64,000 nucleotides of DNA from JAKFDI01 sp036676235 (GCA_036676235.1 JAKFDI010000103.1:1-64000), one strand, 5' to 3'; shown: positions 17,050 to 28,159, numbered from the stretch's first letter. Translations and numbers: made by a program. Notes: generated by a model from the letters alone, not told the origin.

Positions 17050-17332
17050 CCGGCGGGGGCGGCTCCCTTCGAGCGGCCCGATGCGTTCAGTGCGCGGTGC
17101 ATCACGCGATGCACGCGCCGCCTGCGGCTCTGACGCCGGGGAACGCGGCAAGAGGCGTGGAAACCAAGACGGCCAACAACGCGGCAACCTGCCGCTGCAA
17201 AGCCTCACCGGCAGGGCGGCCAGGCGCTGTTTCCATCCGCCTTTACGCATTCTTGATGCCGCACCCGCCGAGCTTGTCGGCATCTTGATGCGCTGATTTC
17301 CAGAATCGTCACGGTCAACAGGAGAGACCGTG
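17050..17332. promoter_or_regulatory. kdp promoter region with paired GCATC..GATGC sites
   Basis: The spacer before the kdp operon holds two related sequences: GCATTCTTGATGC at 17247-17259 and the perfect palindrome GCATC-TT-GATGC at 17280-17291, 33 bases apart. Further upstream GTGCATC (17097-17103) and GATGCAC (17108-17114) form another hairpin. They may be operators for KdpE or another regulator, but they do not resemble the E. coli KdpE site. I could not assign -35/-10 elements with confidence. Confidence 0.3.
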
Positions 17333-17428
17333 ATGGACCTTGTTTTTCTCGCGCTGTTCGGCGCGTGCTTCCTCGCTGCGGTGGGCCTGGCCCGCGTGTG
17401 CGCCTCGCTGAACCGGAGCCGCGTATGA
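17333..17428 (+). CDS. Small single-pass membrane protein upstream of kdpF
   Basis: A 31-residue ORF, MDLVFLALFGACFLAAVGLA then RVCASLNRSRV, with one hydrophobic helix (about residues 3-21) and a positively charged C-terminal tail. GGAGAG lies seven bases before the ATG, and its stop overlaps the kdpF ATG (ATGA), which strongly suggests it is translated and coupled to kdpF. It resembles KdpF in size and topology but is a separate frame. A role as an extra small subunit of the Kdp complex is inferred from position only. Confidence 0.65.
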   Translation: MDLVFLALFGACFLAAVGLARVCASLNRSRV

Positions 17429-17517
17429 GTGGGCTCTATCTCATCGGCGCCGTGGTGGCCGTCGGGTTGCTGGTCTATCTCGTGGCGGCCTTGCTGCACC
17501 CGGAGGACTTCTCGTGA
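17425..17517 (+). CDS. kdpF: KdpF, small stabilising subunit of the K+ ATPase
   Basis: A 30-residue single-helix peptide (MSGLYLIGAVVAVGLLVYLV, ending LLHPEDFS). It matches the ~29-residue KdpF of other bacteria, which stabilises the KdpABC complex in the inner membrane. It begins inside the stop of the preceding small ORF, and its TGA overlaps the kdpA GTG start (GTGA). The GGAG before it lies within the upstream ORF. Confidence 0.85.
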   Translation: MSGLYLIGAVVAVGLLVYLVAALLHPEDFS

Positions 17518-19199
17518 GCGGGCAGGCCTGGATGCTGCTCGGCGCGTTTCTCGCGGTGCTGCTGGTGCTGTCGTGGCCGCTCGCCCGCTGGATCACCGCC
17601 GTGATGCAAGGGCGCTTCGCGCTCGGCTCGCGCATCGAGGCGCCCCTGTATCGCGTGGCCGGCGTGAAGGCTGATGCCGACATGGGCTGGCTGGCCTATG
17701 CGGTCTCGCTGCTGGTGTTCAACGCGCTCGGCCTGCTCGCCGTCTACGCGCTGCAGCGGCTGCAGGGCGTGCTGCCGCTCAATCCGCAGGGCCTGGCCGG
17801 TGTCAGCCCCGACTCGTCGTTCAACACCGCCATCAGCTTCGTCTCCAACACCAACTGGCAGGGCTACGGCGGCGAATCGACGATGAGCTATCTCACCCAG
17901 ATGCTGGCGCTCGCGGTGCAGAACTTCCTGTCCGCGGCCACGGGCATCGCTGTCGTGATGGCGCTGATCCGCGGCTTCGCGCGCCACAGCGCGGCGGGCA
18001 TCGGCAATGCGTGGGTCGACCTCACCCGCGTCACGCTGTGGGTGCTGCTGCCGCTGTCGCTGGTGTTCGCCCTGTTCTTCGTGAGCCAGGGGGTGATCCA
18101 GAACCTCGATCCGTACCAGGAGGTGGCCACGCTGCAGGGCGGCACGCAGACGCTGGCGATGGGCCCGGTCGCGTCGCAAGAGGCGATCAAGCTGCTCGGC
18201 ACCAACGGCGGCGGCTTCTTCAACGCGAACTCGGCGCATCCGTACGAGAACCCCACGGCGCTCGCCAACTTCGTGCAGATGCTGGCGATCTTCCTGATCC
18301 CGGCGGCGCTGTGCTTCGTGTTCGGCCGCGTGGTCGGCGACGTGCGCCAGGGCTGGGCCGTGATCGCGGCCATGACGGCGATCTTTGTCGTCGCGGTGGT
18401 CGCCATCACCCACTACGAACAACTGGGCAACCCGCAGATCGCCGCGCTGGGCGTGGATGCCGCGGCGGGCAACATGGAAGGCAAGGAGCAGCGCTTCGGC
18501 ATCGCCGCATCCAGCCTGTTCGCGGCCGTGACGACTGCCGCCTCGTGCGGCGCCGTCAACGCCATGCACGACTCGTTCACGCCGCTGGGCGGCGCGGGGC
18601 CGCTGGTGCTGATGCAGCTCGGCGAGGTGGTGTTCGGCGGCGTCGGCAGCGGCCTGTACGGCATGCTGGTGTTCGCCATCCTGGCCGTCTTCATCGCCGG
18701 GCTGATGATCGGGCGCACGCCCGAGTACCTGGGCAAGAAGATCGATGCCCTCGACATGAAGATGGTGGCTCTGGCCATCCTCGTCACGCCGCTGCTGGTG
18801 CTGGGCGGAACCGCCGTCGCGGTGATGGCCGATGCGGGCCGCGCGGGCGTCGCCAACCCCGGCGCGCATGGCTTCTCCGAAATCCTCTACGCCTTCATCT
18901 CGGCGGCCAACAACAACGGCAGTGCCTTTGCCGGCCTCTCGGCCAACACGCCGCTCTACAACACGATGCTGGGCCTGGCGATGTGGTTCGGCCGCTTCGG
19001 CGTGATCGTGCCGGTGCTGGCGATCGCCGGCAGCCTGGGCGCCAAGAAGCGGCTCGCGGCCACCGCCGGCACCCTGCCCACGCACGGCCTGCTGTTCGTC
19101 GTGCTGCTGATCGGCACCGTGCTGCTGGTCGGTCTCCTGAACTACGTGCCGGCGCTTGCGCTCGGCCCCGTGCTCGAACACCTCGTGCTGTTCAAGTGA
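17514..19199 (+). CDS. kdpA: Potassium-transporting ATPase subunit A
   Basis: A 561-residue polytopic membrane protein that forms the K+ channel-like pathway of the Kdp high-affinity pump. It is a relative of Trk/Ktr with four P-loop/selectivity repeats; examples are NTNWQGYGGES and GTNGGGFFNANSAHPYENP. The start is GTG at 17514, which overlaps the kdpF stop and gives the normal KdpA N-terminus. It is the second structural gene of kdpFABC. Confidence 0.95.
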   Translation: MSGQAWMLLGAFLAVLLVLSWPLARWITAVMQGRFALGSRIEAPLYRVAGVKADADMGWLAYAVSLLVFNALGLLAVYALQRLQGVLPLNPQGLAGVSPDSSFNTAISFVSNTNWQGYGGESTMSYLTQMLALAVQNFLSAATGIAVVMALIRGFARHSAAGIGNAWVDLTRVTLWVLLPLSLVFALFFVSQGVIQNLDPYQEVATLQGGTQTLAMGPVASQEAIKLLGTNGGGFFNANSAHPYENPTALANFVQMLAIFLIPAALCFVFGRVVGDVRQGWAVIAAMTAIFVVAVVAITHYEQLGNPQIAALGVDAAAGNMEGKEQRFGIAASSLFAAVTTAASCGAVNAMHDSFTPLGGAGPLVLMQLGEVVFGGVGSGLYGMLVFAILAVFIAGLMIGRTPEYLGKKIDALDMKMVALAILVTPLLVLGGTAVAVMADAGRAGVANPGAHGFSEILYAFISAANNNGSAFAGLSANTPLYNTMLGLAMWFGRFGVIVPVLAIAGSLGAKKRLAATAGTLPTHGLLFVVLLIGTVLLVGLLNYVPALALGPVLEHLVLFK

Positions 19200-19209
19200 A
19201 ACGCCATCC

Positions 19210-21303
<2,094 letters not shown>

Positions 21304-21319
21304 ACCAAGGAACACGCGA

Positions 21320-21892
21320 ATGACCTCCATCCTCCGCCCCGCGCTGACGCTGTTCGTCGCGCTGTCGCTCATCACGGGCCTCGCCTATCCGCTCGCCGTC
21401 ACCGGCCTCGCCCGGCTGGTGTTTCCCGCGCAGGCCGCCGGCAGCCTGGTCGTGAAGGACGGCCAGCCGGTCGGCTCCGCGCTGATCGGCCAGGCCTTCA
21501 GCGATCCCGGCTACTTCTGGAGCCGTCCGTCGGCCACCGGGCCGATGAGCCACAACGCGAGCGCCTCGGGCGGGTCGAACCTGGGGCCGCTGAACCCCGC
21601 GCTGGTGGCGGCCGTGCAGGCCCGCATCGCATCGCTGCGCGCGGCCGACCCTGGCAACACGGCCACGATTCCCGCCGATCTGGTCACCGCGTCCGCGAGC
21701 GGACTCGATCCGCACATCGGCGTGGCGGCGGCCGCGTACCAGGCGGGGCGCGTGGCGCGGGCGCGCCATCTGCCGCTGGAACGGGTGCGCACCTTGATCG
21801 ACGATCACACGGAGGACGCGCTGCTCGGGTTCCTGGGCGAGCCGCGGATCAACGTGCTGGCGCTCAATCTGGCGCTCGACGCGGCGCGCTGA
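21320..21892 (+). CDS. kdpC: Potassium-transporting ATPase subunit C
   Basis: A 190-residue single-pass protein. The N-terminal membrane helix (about residues 7-28) is followed by the conserved periplasmic region YFWSRPSATG and SGGSNLGPLNPAL, then DLVTASASGLDPHI. KdpC stabilises the KdpAB complex and increases K+ affinity. AAGGAA lies before the ATG. The operon normally continues with kdpD, but here corA intervenes after 95 bases. Confidence 0.95.
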   Translation: MTSILRPALTLFVALSLITGLAYPLAVTGLARLVFPAQAAGSLVVKDGQPVGSALIGQAFSDPGYFWSRPSATGPMSHNASASGGSNLGPLNPALVAAVQARIASLRAADPGNTATIPADLVTASASGLDPHIGVAAAAYQAGRVARARHLPLERVRTLIDDHTEDALLGFLGEPRINVLALNLALDAAR

Positions 21893-21987
21893 GTGCCGGT
21901 GTCGAAACCTGCCGGCGCCGGTGCACACCCTCGGCGTTGTGAGGCAGTATTGCCAGAAGACAGGCCAGAACTCTGCACCCACACGCC

Positions 21988-22956
21988 ATGCTGATCAACT
22001 GCGTCGCCTACGAAGAAGGCAAGCGGCTCGCGGACATCGACGTCGAGTCGATCAGCGACTACCTCCAGCGTCCGGACTGCTTCGTCTGGGTCGCGCTGCG
22101 CGATGCGAGCAGCGAGGAACTCGAGACCATGCAGAAAGAGTTCGGCCTGCACGAGCTCGCGGTCGAAGACGCGCGCAACGGGCATCAGCGCCCGAAGGTC
22201 GAGGAATACGGCGACACGCTGTTCTGCGTCATGCACACCGTGGAGTTCGGCGCCACCGACGACCTGCGCATCGGCGAGGTCAACGTGTTCGTCGGCCCCA
22301 ACTTCGTGCTGTCGATCCGCAATCGCAGCCAGTACGCCTTGCTGAGCGTGCGCCAGCGCGCCGAGAGCGAGCCGGAGTTGCTGCGCCACGGCGCCGGCTT
22401 CGTGCTGTACGCGCTGATGGATGCGGTGGTCGACCGCTATTTCCCGATCATCGACACCCTCGAGACCGAACTCGAAACCATCGAGAACGAGATCTTCGAG
22501 CCCGGATCCGCGGGCGCGAACATCGCGCAGCTGTACGAACTGCGCCGCCGCACCACCGTCGTCAAGCACGTGGTCACGCCGCTGCTCGAAGCGGTGGGCC
22601 GGTTGACCTACGGGCGCGTGCCGAAGGTGTGCGAGGCCGCGCGCGATTACTTCCGCGACGTCTACGACCACCTGACGCGCATCAACAGCAGCCTCGACAC
22701 GCTGCGTGAAACCATCGGCACCGCCAGCCAGGTCAATCTCTCGATGGTGATGATCGACGAAGCCAAGACCACCAAGCGCCTGGCCGCCTGGGCAGGCATC
22801 TTCGCGGTGGCGACCGCGCTGGTCGGCGTGTGGGGCATGAACTTCGAGCACATGCCCGAGCTGAAGTGGGCGTGGGGCTACCCGGTGGCGCTCGGTGCCA
22901 TCGCCGCCGCCTGCGGTTTCGTCTACTGGCGGTTCAGGCGCGCCGGATGGGTGTGA
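21988..22956 (+). CDS. corA: Magnesium/cobalt transporter CorA
   Basis: A 322-residue CorA channel for Mg2+ (and Co2+). A long cytoplasmic alpha/beta domain is followed by two C-terminal membrane helices. The signature GMN is present as WGMNFEHMPELKW at about residues 281-293, just after the pore helix. Its stop overlaps the kdpD ATG by one base, so it is translationally linked to kdpD. CorA between kdpC and kdpD is unusual and suggests coordinated K+/Mg2+ control. Potassium-dependent expression through KdpDE is inferred. Confidence 0.92.
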   Translation: MLINCVAYEEGKRLADIDVESISDYLQRPDCFVWVALRDASSEELETMQKEFGLHELAVEDARNGHQRPKVEEYGDTLFCVMHTVEFGATDDLRIGEVNVFVGPNFVLSIRNRSQYALLSVRQRAESEPELLRHGAGFVLYALMDAVVDRYFPIIDTLETELETIENEIFEPGSAGANIAQLYELRRRTTVVKHVVTPLLEAVGRLTYGRVPKVCEAARDYFRDVYDHLTRINSSLDTLRETIGTASQVNLSMVMIDEAKTTKRLAAWAGIFAVATALVGVWGMNFEHMPELKWAWGYPVALGAIAAACGFVYWRFRRAGWV

Positions 22957-25649
22957 TGGCGGCGGAGCGCCCCGATCCGGACCGGCTGCTGGCGCAGATC
23001 CACGCCGACGAGGCGCGGGCCCGGCGCGGGCGGCTCAAGATCTTCTTCGGCGCCAGTGCCGGCGTCGGCAAGACCTACGCCATGCTGGCGGCGGCCCATG
23101 CGGCCGAGGCACTCGACGTGTTGGTGGGCGTGGTCGAGACGCACGGCCGTGCCGAGACGCAGGCCTTGGTCGACGGGCTGGCGCGGCTGGCGCCCAGGCC
23201 GGTGGCCTACCGCGACCGCGTATTGACCGAGTTCGATCTCGATGCCGCACTGGCGCGCAAACCGGCGCTGCTCCTGATGGACGAACTGGCGCACTCCAAC
23301 GCCGCCGGCTCGCGCCACGCCAAGCGCTGGCAGGACGTGGAGGAGTTGCTCCAGGCCGGCATCGACGTGTGGACGACGATGAATGTCCAGCACCTCGAGA
23401 GCCTGAACGACATCGTCGGCGGCATCACCGGCGTGCGTGTTCACGAGACAGTGCCCGACCGCGTGTTCGACACGGCCGACGAGGTCGTGATCGTCGACCT
23501 GCCGCCCGACGATCTGCTGCAGCGCCTGAAGGACGGCAAGGTCTACCTGCCGCAGCAGGCCGAACGGGCGGTGCGCAACTTCTTTCGCAAGGGCAACCTG
23601 ATCGCGCTGCGCGAGCTGGCGCTGCGCCGCACGGCCGACCGCGTCGACGACGAGATGCTGCAGTACCGCCGGCACGGTGCGGTGCAGCCGGTCTGGAGCA
23701 CGCGCGACTCCCTGCTCGCTTGCGTGGGCCCCGGCGATCACGGCGAGAAGACGGTGCGCCAGGCGGCCCGTCTGGCCACGCGGCTCGACGTGCCCTGGCA
23801 CGCGGTTTACGTGGAGACCCCCGCGCAGCAGCGCCTGCCCGATGCGACGCGGCGGCGCATCCTGCGCACGCTCGAGCTCGCGCAGGCGATGGGCGCGCAG
23901 ACCGCGACGCTGGCGGGGCAGGACGTGGCCGACACGCTCGTGGGCTATGCGCGGCAGCACAACCTGTGCAAGGTGGTGCTGGGCCGCGGCGACCGCCCGC
24001 GCCGCTGGCCCTGGCGGCAGGCGCTGGCCGACCGCATCGGTGCGCTGGGCGCCGATCTCGACGTGCTGCAGGTCGCGCTGCCGACGGTCCGGCGCGTGCG
24101 CAAGGAGTTGCCCGCCGGGGGCAGCGAGACCCGCGTGTCGTGGCGCCCCTACGCGATGAGTGCCGCCGCATGCACCGCCACCGCCGTGCTGGCCGCACCG
24201 CTGGCGGGCGTGTTAGAGCTCGCCAACATCGTGATGCTGTTCCTGCTCGCGGTGGTGGGCGTCGCGCTTCGCTACGGCCGGGGGCCGGCGGTGCTGGCGG
24301 CCTTTCTGTCGGTGGGCGTGTTCGATTTCTTCTTCGTCTCGCCGCGCTTCTCGCTGGCGATCAGCGACGTGCAGTACCTCGTCACCTTCGGCGTGATGCT
24401 GGTCGTTGCGCTCGTGATCGGCCAGATGACGGCGGGCCTCAGCTACCAGGCGCGCGTGGCGCAGCGGCGCGAGGACCGCATGCGCGCGCTGTACGAGATG
24501 TCGCGCGACCTGTCGGGGGCGTTGATGCGCGAGCAGGTGGGCGAGATCGCGGCACGCTTTCTGGCGGCGCAGTTCAATGCCCGCTCGGCCCTGCTCGTGG
24601 CGGGCGACGACGACCGCCTGCTGCCCGCCGCGGCCGCCGCCGACGCTCCCGAGCTCGATGCGGCGATTGCGCAATGGTCGTTCGACCAGGGCGCGGCCGC
24701 CGGCTGCGGCACCGACACGCTGGCGGCCAGCCCCACGCTCTACCTGCCGCTGTCGGCGCCGATGCGGGTGCGCGGCGTGCTGGCCGTTCAGCCGCGCGAC
24801 GGCGCGCGGCTGGCGGTGCCCGAGCAGCGGCGCCTGCTCGACACCTGTGCCCTGCTGCTCGCGATCTCGCTCGAACGCATCCACTATGTGCAGGTGGCGC
24901 AGAGCAGCACACTGCAGATGGAGTCGGAGCGCCTGCGCAACTCGTTGCTGTCGGCCATCTCGCATGACCTGCGCACGCCGCTCGCCGCCCTCGTCGGGCT
25001 GGCGGAATCGCTGGTGCTGACCCGGCCCGCGTCGACCGACGCCACCGCCGAGATTGCCGGGGCGATCCGCGACTTGGCCCTGCGCATGAACGCGCTGGTC
25101 AACAACCTGCTCGACATGGCGCGGCTCGAATCCGGTGCCGTGCAACTGAACCGCCAGTGGCTGCCGTTGGAAGAGGTGGTCGGCAGCGCGTTGGCCGCAA
25201 TGCGCACGGCGCTGGGCCCGCGCCCGGTGCGCGTGGTGCTGCCCGACGATCTGCCGATGGTGCACATCGACGCGGTGCTGATCGAACGGGTGCTCGTCAA
25301 CCTGATCGAGAACGCCGGCAAGTACACGCCGCCCGGCTCACCGATCGAGATCGGCGCGGCGGCAAGCAGCGACACCGTGGCGCTGTGGATCGACGACCAC
25401 GGTCCCGGCTTGCCGCGGGGTCGCGAGGAGGCGATCTTCGGCAAGTTCGAGCGCGGCAGAAAGGAAAGTGCGACATCGGGCGTCGGGCTGGGCCTGGCGA
25501 TCTGCCGCGCCATCGCGCAGGCCCACGGCGGCACCGTCCAGGGCGCTACGCGTGCGGGCGGCGGTGCGCGGTTCTCGCTGCACCTGCCGCGCGGCGAGCC
25601 GCCGTTGATCGACGCCTGGTCCGAACCGGTGGACGAAAGCAGCGCATGA
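22956..25649 (+). CDS. kdpD: Osmosensitive K+ channel histidine kinase KdpD
   Basis: An 897-residue sensor kinase. The N-terminal KdpD domain has a Walker A at about residues 32-40 (GASAGVGKT), then a universal-stress-protein-like domain at about 250-365, four closely spaced membrane helices (about 395-500), a GAF-like region, and the kinase core with H-box SAISHDLRTP (H670) and the C-terminal ATPase domain. It phosphorylates KdpE when K+ is limiting. The start at 22956 overlaps the corA stop; an alternative ATG nine bases upstream would add three residues. Confidence 0.94.
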   Translation: MAAERPDPDRLLAQIHADEARARRGRLKIFFGASAGVGKTYAMLAAAHAAEALDVLVGVVETHGRAETQALVDGLARLAPRPVAYRDRVLTEFDLDAALARKPALLLMDELAHSNAAGSRHAKRWQDVEELLQAGIDVWTTMNVQHLESLNDIVGGITGVRVHETVPDRVFDTADEVVIVDLPPDDLLQRLKDGKVYLPQQAERAVRNFFRKGNLIALRELALRRTADRVDDEMLQYRRHGAVQPVWSTRDSLLACVGPGDHGEKTVRQAARLATRLDVPWHAVYVETPAQQRLPDATRRRILRTLELAQAMGAQTATLAGQDVADTLVGYARQHNLCKVVLGRGDRPRRWPWRQALADRIGALGADLDVLQVALPTVRRVRKELPAGGSETRVSWRPYAMSAAACTATAVLAAPLAGVLELANIVMLFLLAVVGVALRYGRGPAVLAAFLSVGVFDFFFVSPRFSLAISDVQYLVTFGVMLVVALVIGQMTAGLSYQARVAQRREDRMRALYEMSRDLSGALMREQVGEIAARFLAAQFNARSALLVAGDDDRLLPAAAAADAPELDAAIAQWSFDQGAAAGCGTDTLAASPTLYLPLSAPMRVRGVLAVQPRDGARLAVPEQRRLLDTCALLLAISLERIHYVQVAQSSTLQMESERLRNSLLSAISHDLRTPLAALVGLAESLVLTRPASTDATAEIAGAIRDLALRMNALVNNLLDMARLESGAVQLNRQWLPLEEVVGSALAAMRTALGPRPVRVVLPDDLPMVHIDAVLIERVLVNLIENAGKYTPPGSPIEIGAAASSDTVALWIDDHGPGLPRGREEAIFGKFERGRKESATSGVGLGLAICRAIAQAHGGTVQGATRAGGGARFSLHLPRGEPPLIDAWSEPVDESSA

Positions 25650-26332
25650 GCGATGCGATGCGCGTGCTGATCGTCGAAGACGAGGCCGACATCCGGCGCT
25701 TCGTGCGCATGGCGCTGCAGGCCGAGGGCCTGGAGGTGCACGAGGCCGACTCGCTGCGGCGCGGGCTCATCGAAGCCGGCACCCGGCGCCCCGATCTCAT
25801 CGTGCTCGACCTCGGACTGCCCGACGGCGACGGGGTCGATCTCATCCGCGATCTGCGGTCGTGGTCGCAGACACCGGTGATCGTGCTGTCGGCACGCAGC
25901 GGCGAAGCGGACAAGGTGGTGGCGCTCGACAGCGGCGCGGACGACTACCTCGTCAAGCCCTTCGGCACGGCCGAGCTGCTGGCGCGCGTGCGGGCCCAGT
26001 TGCGCCGGCGGGCACGAAGCGGCGACGGCGTGCCGGTCGTGGTGTTCAGCGAGGTGCGAATCGACCTGGCGCGACGCGTGGTGGAGCGCGCCGGCGCGCC
26101 CGTGCACCTCACGCCGCTGGAATATCGCCTGCTGATCCACCTGTGCACCGAGCCGGACCGCGTGCTGACGCATCGGCAACTGCTGAAGGCGGTGTGGGGC
26201 CCGGCGCACGCATCGGATACGCCCTACCTGCGCGTCTTCATGGGCGCCTTGCGCCGGAAGATCGAGGCCGATCCCTCGCAGCCGCGCCACCTGCTCACCG
26301 AGACTGGCGTCGGCTACCGCTTCGTTCCCTGA
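25646..26332 (+). CDS. kdpE: Response regulator KdpE
   Basis: A 228-residue OmpR-type response regulator. The receiver domain has acidic residues in VEDEAD and the phosphoacceptor D55 in VLDLGLPDG. The C-terminal winged helix contains LTPLEYRLL and TETGVGYRF. It activates kdp transcription. It overlaps kdpD by four bases (ATGA), so the pair is produced together. It ends the plus-strand Kdp/CorA block. Confidence 0.94.
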   Translation: MSDAMRVLIVEDEADIRRFVRMALQAEGLEVHEADSLRRGLIEAGTRRPDLIVLDLGLPDGDGVDLIRDLRSWSQTPVIVLSARSGEADKVVALDSGADDYLVKPFGTAELLARVRAQLRRRARSGDGVPVVVFSEVRIDLARRVVERAGAPVHLTPLEYRLLIHLCTEPDRVLTHRQLLKAVWGPAHASDTPYLRVFMGALRRKIEADPSQPRHLLTETGVGYRFVP

Positions 26333-26478
26333 GCCTCGACCCCGGCGCGGCCGCGGCCGCGCCTGTTTCCTTCAGGCGAAACGTAGTCCGCCGCCTACGC
26401 GATGAATCGAAGTCGGCTGACCCTCGGCGACGGGGCGGTTTTGCACACTGTGCGACACCCACCCGAAAGGAGATCGCC

Positions 26479-26898
26479 ATGACTTCACCCCTCAAGACTT
26501 CGCTGCTGTTGGCTGCGCTCGTCGCCTGTTCCAGCGGCTATGCGCAAAGCACCATGACGAAGGATCAGGCGAAGGCCGAGCACGACCGCATCGAGCAGAC
26601 CGCCAAGGCCGACAAGAAGGCCTGCGAGGCGATGGAAGGCAACGCCGAAGACGTGTGTGAAGCCGAAGCCAAGGCCAAGGAGAAGGTGGCCAAGGCCGAG
26701 CTGCGCTACAAGCAATCGGGCAAGGACAGCGACCGCATGAAGGTTGCGGACGTGAAGGCCGAGGCCGCGTACGAAGTCGCCAAGGAAAAGTGCGAAGACA
26801 TGCAGGGCGACCAGCAGTCGCAGTGCAAGAAGGACGCGAAGGCCGAGCAGGAAGCGGCCCGCAACGCCGCGAAGGGCAAGCCCGCTTCCAAGAGTTGA
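26479..26898 (+). CDS. Small secreted Lys/Ala/Glu-rich helical protein
   Basis: A 139-residue protein with a signal peptide (about residues 1-22, LLLAALVACSSGYAQ). The mature region is long, charged and helical with repeated KAEA/AKAE segments and four cysteines (in KACEAM, EDVCEA, EKCEDM, QSQCKK), which could form two disulfides in the periplasm. AAAGGAG lies eight bases before the ATG. Similar short proteins of unknown function occur in Burkholderiales; a role in the envelope is inferred. An in-frame extension far upstream is ruled out by the signal peptide. Confidence 0.7.
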   Translation: MTSPLKTSLLLAALVACSSGYAQSTMTKDQAKAEHDRIEQTAKADKKACEAMEGNAEDVCEAEAKAKEKVAKAELRYKQSGKDSDRMKVADVKAEAAYEVAKEKCEDMQGDQQSQCKKDAKAEQEAARNAAKGKPASKS

Positions 26899-26964
26899 AG
26901 CCCGTTTGGTCGCAAATAGGGATGGATGCAAATCCGCATCACGTCCCGCGACGCATGACCCGGT

Positions 26965-27048
26965 GATCAAGCGAACACCGCGGATCCGGCTCCGCCGGTC
27001 CGCCGGTGTTGCCCCTTGAGGGGCGCGCGAAGCGCGTAGGGGTGGTTC
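26965..27048. repeat. ~80-bp 3'-end repeat element, copy 1
   Basis: It starts GATCAAGCG, then GCGGATCCGGC paired imperfectly with GCCGGTCCGC, then CCCCTTGAGGGG, then CGCGCGAAGCGCG and TAGGGG. It stops within four bases of the DUF1488 stop codon (27049-27051). On the minus strand it is the first thing after that gene and can form three consecutive hairpins. Two more copies are at 44766-44848 and 48200-48288. Confidence 0.8.
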
Positions 27049-27303
27049 CTATATTTCGCGCAGATCGAACTCGCGCAGCATCACCGGCTCGATGGACCCG
27101 AGCGCCACGCGCCGGCGCACGGCTTCGTCGATAGCCACCGCATACGTGCGGTAGGTTTCCAGCGGATCTTCATCCTTGGCATCGGGCCGATAGCGGTGGT
27201 GCAGGATTTCGCGACGGATGCTCGCGCCCACGACCTGCCCCTCGACATGCACCCAGAACCGAACGGCCTGGGAGTCTTGATGGAAAAAGGCGGCTTGCGA
27301 CAT
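27049..27303 (-). CDS. DUF1488 family protein
   Basis: An 84-residue protein with the DUF1488 pattern: a short N-terminal region ending in VRFWVHVEGQVVGASIRREIL, and a helical C-terminal half (YRTYAVAIDEAVRRRV). The family has no established function. I chose the ATG at 27303 (MSQAAFFHQ); an upstream in-frame ATG at 27384 would add 27 residues unlike the family. It is monocistronic between the small secreted protein gene and the liv operon end. Confidence 0.7.
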   Translation of the reverse strand: MSQAAFFHQDSQAVRFWVHVEGQVVGASIRREILHHRYRPDAKDEDPLETYRTYAVAIDEAVRRRVALGSIEPVMLREFDLREI

Positions 27304-27436
27304 CGTGGCTCCAGCGGATTGCGGGGCCGAGTATGAGGGTGAGGGTTCGAGGCAGCTTGCTGTAGGGCCTGCCGGCCCCTGCACATCTCATCGAACCGGC
27401 GCTATCGCACGCTTTGCGCGGGCAGCGGCGCTCTCG

Positions 27437-28159
27437 CTACACGCCCAGGTGCCCGTGCAGCGTTGCGGTATCGGCCGCCAATTCGGCCGACGGCCCGTGC
27501 AGCACCACGCGCCCCTTTTCCAGCACCACGCCGCGGTCGGTGTGGGCCAGCACCGCGCGGTAGTTGCGGTCCACCACCAGCACGGCGATGCCGCTCGCGC
27601 GGATGGCGCCGATCACGCGCCAGATCTCGGCCACGATCAGCGGGGCGAGGCCCTCGGTGGCTTCGTCCAGGATCATCAGCTCGGGATTGGTCATCAGCGC
27701 GCGGCCGATGGCGAGCATCTGCTGCTCGCCGCCTGAGAGCTGGCCGCCGCCGTGAGTGAGCCGTTCCGCCAGGCGCGGAAAGGTGGCGAGCACGCGCTCG
27801 AAGGTCCAGTCGCGCTGGCCGCGCACGCCGGGGCGCGCAGCCATGAGCAGGTTCTCCTGCGTGCTGAGGTTGGGGAACACGCCGCGGCCTTCGGGCACCA
27901 CGCCGATGCCGCGCTGCACGATGCGCTCGGTGGGCTGGCGCGTCACCTCGCGGCCGTCCACGTGCACGCTGCCCTGCGTGGCCGGCACCTGGCCGAGCAA
28001 GGTGCGGATGAGCGTGGTCTTGCCCATGCCGTTGCGTCCGAGCAGGCCCACCGCCTCGCCGCGCGCGATGCGCAGGTCGATGCCATGCAGGATGTGGCTC
28101 TGGCCGTAGTGCGCGTGCAAGCCGCGGGCTTCGATGAAGGGTTGAGCGGCCGTCGTCAT
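27437..28159 (-). CDS. livF: Branched-chain-type ABC transporter ATPase (LivF-like)
   Basis: A 240-residue ATP-binding subunit of a HAAT-type importer. Walker A is GRNGMGKTT (about residues 39-47), the signature LSGGEQQ, and Walker B MILDEATEGLAP. The E-G-L-A-P after Walker B is typical of LivF. The start at 28159 overlaps the livG stop (ATGA). It is the last gene of the minus-strand operon from bclA; with the benzoate-CoA ligase in the operon it probably imports benzoate or a related aromatic acid. Confidence 0.9.
   Translation of the reverse strand: MTTAAQPFIEARGLHAHYGQSHILHGIDLRIARGEAVGLLGRNGMGKTTLIRTLLGQVPATQGSVHVDGREVTRQPTERIVQRGIGVVPEGRGVFPNLSTQENLLMAARPGVRGQRDWTFERVLATFPRLAERLTHGGGQLSGGEQQMLAIGRALMTNPELMILDEATEGLAPLIVAEIWRVIGAIRASGIAVLVVDRNYRAVLAHTDRGVVLEKGRVVLHGPSAELAADTATLHGHLGV

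Noticed and set aside
16257..17288. 343-codon plus-strand frame across the end of boxA
   Set aside because: Out of frame with boxA, Arg/Ala/Gln-rich, no family similarity; the 56-residue frame inside 16879-17049 is a better candidate.
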